A stretch of DNA of 29,578 bases from NCBI GenBank assembly GCA_963521545.1, contig CAUQVP010000010.1:1-29578 (forward strand), written 5' to 3'. The notes below the pieces were generated by a model that was given only the letters and a program-made list of their open reading frames with translations, was not told the origin of the DNA and made no database searches. The position numbers and the translations under genes were made by a program. This DNA is from JABCPE02 sp963521545 (GTDB taxonomy: Bacteria > Bacteroidota > Bacteroidia > Flavobacteriales > Weeksellaceae). Shown in pieces: positions 24,272 to 29,578 of the stretch (the stretch's first letter is position 1; each line of letters starts with the position of its first letter).

Positions 24272-25198
24272 TTATAAATTTTCTTCTTGAATGATATAAC
24301 TTGGTCTTTCTTTGGTTTGTTTAAAGATTTTTCCGATATAAATTCCGATAATTCCTAAAATAATGAGTTGCAAACCTCCGAAAAATACGATGGTCATTAT
24401 CAGAGATGCCCAGCCCGATATTTCAGAGCCATTGATAAAAGCAAAAATCACATAAGGAATATATAAAATTGATAACAATGAAAAGAAAAAGCCCAAAAGC
24501 ACCGCAAAATACAAGGGTTTCACACTAAAAGCCGTCACTCCAGCCAAAGCCAAATGAAGCATTTTTTTCATCGTGTATTTGGTCTGTCCTGCAAAACGAG
24601 CCTGTGCTGTGTAAGGCAAATATACCTGTTGAAAGCCTACCCAAGGGACTATCCCACGCAGGAAAGGTTCATTTTCGTTCATAGAACGGATAACCTTTAC
24701 CACCGCTTGGTCTAACAAACGAAAATCTGCCGAACCTTCTTTTATTTCAATATCGGAAAGTAAATTTAGAATTTTATAAAACTGCTGTGATGTTTGCTGT
24801 TTTTTCTTCGAAGTTTCAGCAGGATAAGTCCTCAGTGTAGCTACCACTTGATTGCCTTCTTCCCATTTCTGGATAAGTTCTGGAAGGAGAGCAGGCGGAT
24901 GCTGTAAATCACAATCCATCGATATTACCGCATCTCCGAAAGCGTGGTCAAGCCCTGCTTTTACAGCCAACTGATGCCCAAAATTCCGCGAAAATGAAAT
25001 ATATTTTACATTTTCATCCTCGCTGCTTAGTTTTTTTAGAACTTCAAGGGAGTTATCCGTACTTCCATCATTTACATAAATCAAAGAATATGAATATTCT
25101 CGCAATTTTTCAGAAAAAACGCCCTTAATGGCCTCATACAACGGAATAATATTTTCGCTTTCGTTATAACATGGAACGATGATATCTATTTTCTTCAT
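24272..25198 (-). CDS. GT2-family glycosyltransferase, DPM1/GtrB-like
   Basis: An inverting GT-A enzyme that loads a sugar onto a polyprenyl phosphate at the membrane. In 308 residues: nucleotide-binding start IIVPCYNESENI (6-17), VNDGSTDNS (42-50), and D95-x-D97 in MDCDLQHPP. Two C-terminal membrane helices follow (about 228-258 and 266-292). This form matches GtrB/ArnC-type polyprenyl-phosphate sugar transferases and DPM1. The following gene (uraH) begins 16 bases after its stop. A TAAATTTG box at 25204-25211 lies very close to the ATG and may be a promoter element. Confidence 0.9.
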   Translation of the reverse strand: MKKIDIIVPCYNESENIIPLYEAIKGVFSEKLREYSYSLIYVNDGSTDNSLEVLKKLSSEDENVKYISFSRNFGHQLAVKAGLDHAFGDAVISMDCDLQHPPALLPELIQKWEEGNQVVATLRTYPAETSKKKQQTSQQFYKILNLLSDIEIKEGSADFRLLDQAVVKVIRSMNENEPFLRGIVPWVGFQQVYLPYTAQARFAGQTKYTMKKMLHLALAGVTAFSVKPLYFAVLLGFFFSLLSILYIPYVIFAFINGSEISGWASLIMTIVFFGGLQLIILGIIGIYIGKIFKQTKERPSYIIQEENL

Positions 25199-25234
25199 GA
25201 TGCCAAATTTAAAATTAATTATGATTTTAATAAT

Positions 25235-25264
25235 AAAAAGACCAACTCAAAAAGTTAGTCTTTT
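25235..25264 (-). terminator. terminator of the TPR gene
   Basis: AAAAGACTAACT pairs with AGTTGGTCTTTT (12 bp, one G-U) around a short T-rich loop, followed by TATTATT. It begins just after the stop of the TPR gene and before the GT2 gene. Confidence 0.8.
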
Positions 25265-25270
25265 ATATAT

Positions 25271-26308
25271 TTAATAATTTTTTATTATGTATCTATCTTC
25301 ATTCAAGACTTTTATGTGACTACTATTTATTTTATTGATATCTTGTAGTCTCTTTCTATTTTGTATGCTCTCCAGCATATTTTTCCCATCTTTTTTATCA
25401 TAATCATTTTCAACTAACAAGTTAGCATATTTCTCTGCTGCTTCCAAATTGTCCAAATAATAATAAATTTTCATCAAATTATAATATGCTGAATAACGAA
25501 CTTTTCTGTTTTTTCTATTATCCTCTGCATATGATTTAATTTGTTTCTCAAAAATCTCAATAGCAGGAGCTATGTCTTTTGTAACAGATTCAGGAATTGA
25601 AAAGTATTCTACTTTACTAAGGGCATCTTTAATGATTTCAAATGCTTTTTGTTGATTTTCATATTCAGGGTGCTTTTTAGAACCTAATAACCAAAGATTT
25701 TCTCTAACTTCTACTAAACTTTGCCCATAATCCTTGTTCATATAATCATTTAACCTTTGATAAATGAGCGTTTGCAAATCTGTTTTAAATTTATTTCTCC
25801 AAACATCTTGCTGTACTAGAAAATTTTCTCTAGCCATAGTAGAAGAAGAATATTCTAGCGTATTAAAAGTTTCTGAATGTCTCACAGAACCATAATTTTC
25901 TCCATTTAATAGATATCTTTGGGTTGCTTCCATTCTTTGCATTACTCTATAAAAAGTTCTTACAGACTTCACATTACCTTCCTTGTCTTTAATTTCCTCT
26001 TGTCTTACAATAACTTCTGGATTAGAATATGTAATTGGATTGTTCAATTTAACATCAAAATTCAGATGAGCATTTCTCTCTTCTCGTTTAAAACTATTTA
26101 AATAAAATAGATTTGGGTCAATATCAACACCGATTGTATTATCAGAAACTACTACATTATAAGTTCTGCGTTCTGGCTCTGTATACTTCTATGGAAGTCT
26201 AACATATTTAACATAAAAATAAAAACGATCCAAATCTGTACTCTGAGCGAAAAATAAATTTTGTACTAAAAATAGAGTTAGTAAACTAAATAAAGATTTT
26301 AATTTCAT
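25271..26308 (-). pseudogene. exported TPR-like protein, interrupted by an in-frame TAG
   Basis: ATG at 26308 starts a signal peptide (about 1-22, ending FFAQ) and STDLDRFYFYVKYVRLP, then TAG at 26189-26191. The same frame continues KYTEPERRTYNVVVSDN and runs to 25271, in all 345 codons. The start at 26047 is only the first Met after the break. The C-terminal part has TPR-like helices (AYYNLMKIYYYLDNLEAAEK). Homologues in flavobacteria are exported TPR proteins of unknown role. CAG to TAG (one C-to-T change) would explain the stop. A -7 box TAATTTTG precedes the ATG. Whether the gene is dead, read through or misread is not known. Confidence 0.75.
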
Positions 26309-26329
26309 ATTATTATAATTTATTGAACG

Positions 26330-26337
26330 CAAAATTA
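26330..26337 (-). promoter_or_regulatory. candidate -7 box of the TPR gene
   Basis: TAATTTTG on the minus strand fits TAnnTTTG, 22 bases before the ATG. The -33 TTG is not at normal spacing. Confidence 0.4.
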
Positions 26338-26347
26338 ACACTTTCAA

Positions 26348-27520
26348 TTATATTTTCCTAATACTATATTTTTTTTCTTCAAAATTTAAAAAACACATTT
26401 CCCAAATGATACTCAGCCAAATAAGTGCTGGCGGAACTGCCCGTAAAGAATACCTAATAATATAAGGTTCTTTCAGCGGCTTGAATATATCCGTCGGAGA
26501 AAGTGACGCTAAAATAGCCAAAGATAATAAAATGATTTTCAGGGTTTTATTTTTATTTGGAGTAGAAACAAACCAAATTCCTATTCCTACATAAGCGATG
26601 ATATAGGTGCTATTTTCTGTCCCTGTGCTGAACAAACAAAGAAATATACTCACCGATGCCAACAATAACAATCTGAACCTTAAGTTTTTATACTGATTTA
26701 TTCGTAAATAAGGCAGCGCAAATAAAACTAGTCCAATAGCGATTACCACCAAATTATTATTATAAATTCCTGTTCGTTGCAAAAATCCTAAAAGGGAAAG
26801 ATTTTGCAAATTATAATGTGAAGTATCTAAGTTTGAGCCGTTTTTCTCCGAAAGAGAAATATACCATTCGTAATATTGAGAAATCACATAATCCGTTGAA
26901 GAATAAAGCATTGGCAAACAAACCAACAGCCCAAGCCACAGCAATCCAGACCACACAAAACGCCATTTGTCTTTAGCAAAAAAGAAAAATGCCAGACCTA
27001 CAATTCCATAAAGTTTCGTTAAAAGCCCGATAACGATAAACAGCGTAGCCCAGTGACTTTTCCCTTTTTCAATGAAAACAAATGCTCCCAAAAGCAGCGC
27101 TATAATACTGACATTAAACTGTTGCATCGCTGCCGCAGTATATAAATCATGAACAGAAATGAATAAAACACCTATAATTGCCCATTTCGGAAGTGGTAGC
27201 TGACGAATAGCCCAATACAAAAATGCTGAATTAGCCAAAATCCATAGCGAACAGCCCAGCCAATTAGGCAAAACAGCAAAAGGTGCTATAATCCCGCTGA
27301 AAAATATCCCATAGTGATTCATATCAAAATATTCCTCTGGATATGGAACATAAAGCGGAAGCTGCTGTATCGTATGCCAGAAAACTCCTTTGAATATCAG
27401 ATAGTTATTGTGCTTTTCTGGTCGGAAAGCTGTCTGGAAAACAGCCACCAATGACAACCCAAACCACAAAGCAGTAATAAAACGATAATTCTGAAAGAAC
27501 TTTTTTATCATTAAATTCAT
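26348..27520 (-). CDS. polytopic membrane glycosyltransferase, GT87-like (DUF2029)
   Basis: The 390 residues hold about ten hydrophobic helices. The first, from about residue 15, is followed by a periplasmic loop rich in aromatic and acidic residues (LPLYVPYPEEYFDMNHYGIF, with the E-x-x-x-D pair). That layout is typical of GT87/DUF2029 polyprenyl-phosphate-sugar-dependent transferases of the GT-C fold. They add a sugar to a lipid-linked or surface glycan on the outer face. ATG at 27520 or 27511 (MIKKFFQ) could be the start. It follows the GT4 gene at 27545 by 24 bases and probably lies in the same transcript. A GtrB-like donor-loading enzyme (24272-25198) in the same locus is a plausible partner. 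Confidence 0.8.
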   Translation of the reverse strand: MNLMIKKFFQNYRFITALWFGLSLVAVFQTAFRPEKHNNYLIFKGVFWHTIQQLPLYVPYPEEYFDMNHYGIFFSGIIAPFAVLPNWLGCSLWILANSAFLYWAIRQLPLPKWAIIGVLFISVHDLYTAAAMQQFNVSIIALLLGAFVFIEKGKSHWATLFIVIGLLTKLYGIVGLAFFFFAKDKWRFVWSGLLWLGLLVCLPMLYSSTDYVISQYYEWYISLSEKNGSNLDTSHYNLQNLSLLGFLQRTGIYNNNLVVIAIGLVLFALPYLRINQYKNLRFRLLLLASVSIFLCLFSTGTENSTYIIAYVGIGIWFVSTPNKNKTLKIILLSLAILASLSPTDIFKPLKEPYIIRYSLRAVPPALIWLSIIWEMCFLNFEEKKYSIRKI

Positions 27521-27544
27521 AAATCTAATAAAATAGTGACAAAT

Positions 27545-28678
27545 TTAAAGTATTTCTGTCCATTTCTCTAAAATCTTTTCTTTTTTCCATTTTTGGGATT
27601 CTTCATAGGAAGATTTATTTAAATTATTATAAATATCCTGATTCATTATTAGATATTCCAACTTTTCTCTAAACATTTGCTTATCGCCCAATGGTATCAG
27701 AAAACCATTATTTTCATTAATAATATCCGAAGGTCCGTAGTTACAATCATAAGCAATAAGTGCATTAGAACAGAACATAGCTTCCACTAACACAGTGGGC
27801 AGACCTTCCTTTAAAGAAGTGGATACAAAAATTTTTGATTTGCCTAATAATTCTGAAATTTCATCTATATTTTTTGAGCCTAAAAAACATACATTTTTTT
27901 CTAACCCTTTGTCTTTTACATATTTTTCTAAATTATTTCTTTCCACTCCATCGCCTATAATCTGTAAGATCCAGTTTTTTGGAAGATTAGATTGTTCAAA
28001 AATTTCCAATAATTCTCCTACATTTTTGCCTTTATCCAGCCTCCCCACAAAGGAAATAATATTCTCTTTGCTTTCCGATGGTATAAAACTTTTACTCTCA
28101 AATGGCTCTCCTATAATATTAGGAATAAAGAATGTTCTGCTAAAATGCTTATAATACTGGACAGAAGGAGTATTGATACATACTATACCTTTTAGGTTTT
28201 TATAAAATTTTCTTAGCTTTTTATTATAAAGCCATCCACCCACATTGTAATCTGTGTGTTCCCAAGCTATTGTCTTAGCTGCAATATTTTTAAATGTACC
28301 CAAAAAAGAAGAAATTTTATACCAACAGGATATAATAGTATCATAATTCTGATGGTTTTTCAGAAGCCAATTTTTGAGTAGTAGATAAACCCCGATATGA
28401 GAAATATACGAATTGATGTTCTGTATTTTAGGAATGAATTTGAGGTGTTTCACATTAAATTCACAAATTCCCCATGCCCAATGCGAAAACATATCCGCCG
28501 TATGGATTTTAATATTTTTATTTAATGAATAAAAAGCGTCTGTTTTACTCGTCAGCAATAGGATTTCAACTTCATGTCCCTGTTCCACAAGTTCATTGGC
28601 AAGATTAGTCATCACTCTAGCAACTCCCCCAGGGTTAAAAAGTACATAATATATCAATAAAATTTTCTTTTTTTTCAT
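27545..28678 (-). CDS. GT4-family glycosyltransferase
   Basis: A 377-residue GT-B enzyme. The N-terminal Rossmann domain begins ILLIYYVLFNPGGVARV (6-22), with the glycine loop NPGGV. The donor domain starts near IISFVGRLDKGKNV, and the E-x7-E motif lies in KEGLPTVLVEAMF. Length is normal and no signal is present, so it works at the inner face of the membrane. The gene begins 10 bases after the stop of the GT2 gene and ends 24 bases before the GT87-like gene, so the three are likely one operon of glycan assembly. Substrate cannot be inferred. Confidence 0.92.
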   Translation of the reverse strand: MKKKKILLIYYVLFNPGGVARVMTNLANELVEQGHEVEILLLTSKTDAFYSLNKNIKIHTADMFSHWAWGICEFNVKHLKFIPKIQNINSYISHIGVYLLLKNWLLKNHQNYDTIISCWYKISSFLGTFKNIAAKTIAWEHTDYNVGGWLYNKKLRKFYKNLKGIVCINTPSVQYYKHFSRTFFIPNIIGEPFESKSFIPSESKENIISFVGRLDKGKNVGELLEIFEQSNLPKNWILQIIGDGVERNNLEKYVKDKGLEKNVCFLGSKNIDEISELLGKSKIFVSTSLKEGLPTVLVEAMFCSNALIAYDCNYGPSDIINENNGFLIPLGDKQMFREKLEYLIMNQDIYNNLNKSSYEESQKWKKEKILEKWTEIL

Positions 28679-28688
28679 TTTTTACCAT

Positions 28689-29578
28689 TTATTTTAGCTT
28701 ATGATAAACAAAACTCATAGGAAAAATCAGTATTCCTAATATTTTGATAATTATATTTTTGGGAGAAGAGATAACCTCTGATATTGGAGTTCTATTTTTT
28801 AATGAATAATACTGATAACCAATAAGATTCCTAAGAAGAGTTTTGGGATGGCTGTAGATTTTATCTGCATAAACATTGATGAAAGTGAGATAGCTTTGCG
28901 ATAACCCAAAAGCATTTTTGACATCATAGAAACTATTCGCCAATGAATGTTCATCTTCCAAATCTCTGTGATAGACTCTCACTGCTTTATTGATAAACCT
29001 ATGCTTCCCCTGCACATCGAACAAAAACTGATACACTCCCTCTGGAATAAAACCTTTCCCTAAATATTTTTCCTTCTGCAAATTCATATTTCGGAAAACC
29101 TTTGTAAAACCAAGTCCCCATTTATCACCTTTTACTTTGTAATGGTATCTCATCTCAAAGATAGAACAGTCCAGCGGGGATTTTGGATATTCTTCACCGA
29201 TAAGTTGGCTGTTTTCATCCACTGCCAGCCCGCACACAAAAACAATATCATCTGGAACATTTTCTATTTCACCAAGTAAAATTTCTAAAGCGTTTGGCAG
29301 GATAGCATCATCTGAATCCAATATTGTGAAATACTCTGTATTACAAAGTTTTACACCTCTTATGATTGATACAAATTTATGGGCATTTTCCTGATAATGA
29401 TATTCAATCTCAAAATCAGCATTTTGTTTAAAATTTTCTACTAAATCTCTCGTATTATCGGTAGAACCATCGTCTATAATGAGCCATTTAAAATCTCTGA
29501 TAGTCTGATTTTTAAGAGACTCAAAAGTTCTTCCAAGAGTATGCGCCCTATTATAAGTAGGAGTAAAAATGGTAATTT
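28689..29578 (-). CDS. GT2-family glycosyltransferase, 5' end outside the window
   Basis: The minus-strand frame is open to the right edge, so the gene is longer than the 296 codons seen. At the edge it reads ITIFTPTYNRAHTLGRTFES, then LIIDDGSTDNT (the nucleotide-binding Asp) and, at about 29320, ILDSDDAI, the D-x-D metal motif. These are the GT-A (GT2) hallmarks in correct order and spacing. The C-terminal part ends with a basic and hydrophobic segment. Only one or a few residues plus the ATG are missing. The next gene begins 10 bases after its stop. Confidence 0.93.
   Translation of the reverse strand, partial: ITIFTPTYNRAHTLGRTFESLKNQTIRDFKWLIIDDGSTDNTRDLVENFKQNADFEIEYHYQENAHKFVSIIRGVKLCNTEYFTILDSDDAILPNALEILLGEIENVPDDIVFVCGLAVDENSQLIGEEYPKSPLDCSIFEMRYHYKVKGDKWGLGFTKVFRNMNLQKEKYLGKGFIPEGVYQFLFDVQGKHRFINKAVRVYHRDLEDEHSLANSFYDVKNAFGLSQSYLTFINVYADKIYSHPKTLLRNLIGYQYYSLKNRTPISEVISSPKNIIIKILGILIFPMSFVYHKLK

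Noticed and set aside
12068..26191. Reassignment of TAG as a sense codon, suggested by several in-frame ambers
   Set aside because: Many intact genes here end in TAG (6596, 16731, 20208, 20847, 21969), and no suppressor tRNA is in the window.
1..29578. CRISPR array, complete insertion sequence or replication origin
   Set aside because: No regularly spaced repeats, transposase, or DnaA-box cluster could be seen in any part of the window.

Overview
The window looks like chromosomal DNA of a low-GC member of the Bacteroidota, class Flavobacteriia, probably Weeksellaceae (Chryseobacterium/Bergeyella-like; genus not resolved). Reasons: AT-rich genes, promoters of the Bacteroidota type (TTG, 18-base spacer, TAnnTTTG) seen before tRNA-Ser and before a recombinase, the ubiE-porT pair, RNase Y with ZapA, many short lipoproteins, and beta-barrel proteins lacking an N-terminal carboxypeptidase-like domain. 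Every gene is on the minus strand except one short hsdS cassette.

Layout, left to right. (1) 1-6510, housekeeping: start of a ketoacyl-ACP synthase III gene, rny, a structured RNA that is probably 6S RNA, zapA with a small coiled-coil partner, porT, ubiE/menG and a TonB-receptor-like beta-barrel protein. (2) 6596-12020, accessory: small membrane or lipoprotein genes of unknown function, including two sets of paralogues, one gene broken by a frameshift in a T8 run, and a DUF2931-like gene that has lost its 5' end. (3) 12020-14705: remnant of a phase-variable type I restriction specificity module. It holds an expressed-orientation hsdS (minus, at least three frameshifts), a silent hsdS cassette in the opposite orientation (with an amber codon), a tyrosine recombinase between them (one in-frame TAA) and a 17-bp inverted repeat where target-recognition domains would be exchanged. 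No hsdM or hsdR is present. The module lies just beyond the 3' end of tRNA-Ser(GGA). (4) 14954-19049: possible operon of a zinc-finger/TerD-like protein, an ankyrin-repeat protein, a small unknown protein and type I asparaginase, preceded by a long hairpin leader. (5) 19452-21876: immunity-like proteins (helical repeats, DUF4303-like, SMI1/KNR4) with no toxin gene. (6) 21969-29578: surface-glycan genes: GT4 and GT2 glycosyltransferases, a GT87-like membrane transferase and a polysaccharide deacetylase, with a periplasmic hydroxyisourate hydrolase and an interrupted TPR gene among them. The last GT2 gene runs off the right edge.

Working picture: the central 15 kb is an accessory zone beside a tRNA gene, with inter-bacterial conflict and restriction genes in various stages of decay, between core genes on the left and a variable glycan locus on the right. 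Several genes carry single-base interruptions. Some may be real phase variation or decay and some may be assembly errors; the sequence alone cannot separate these.
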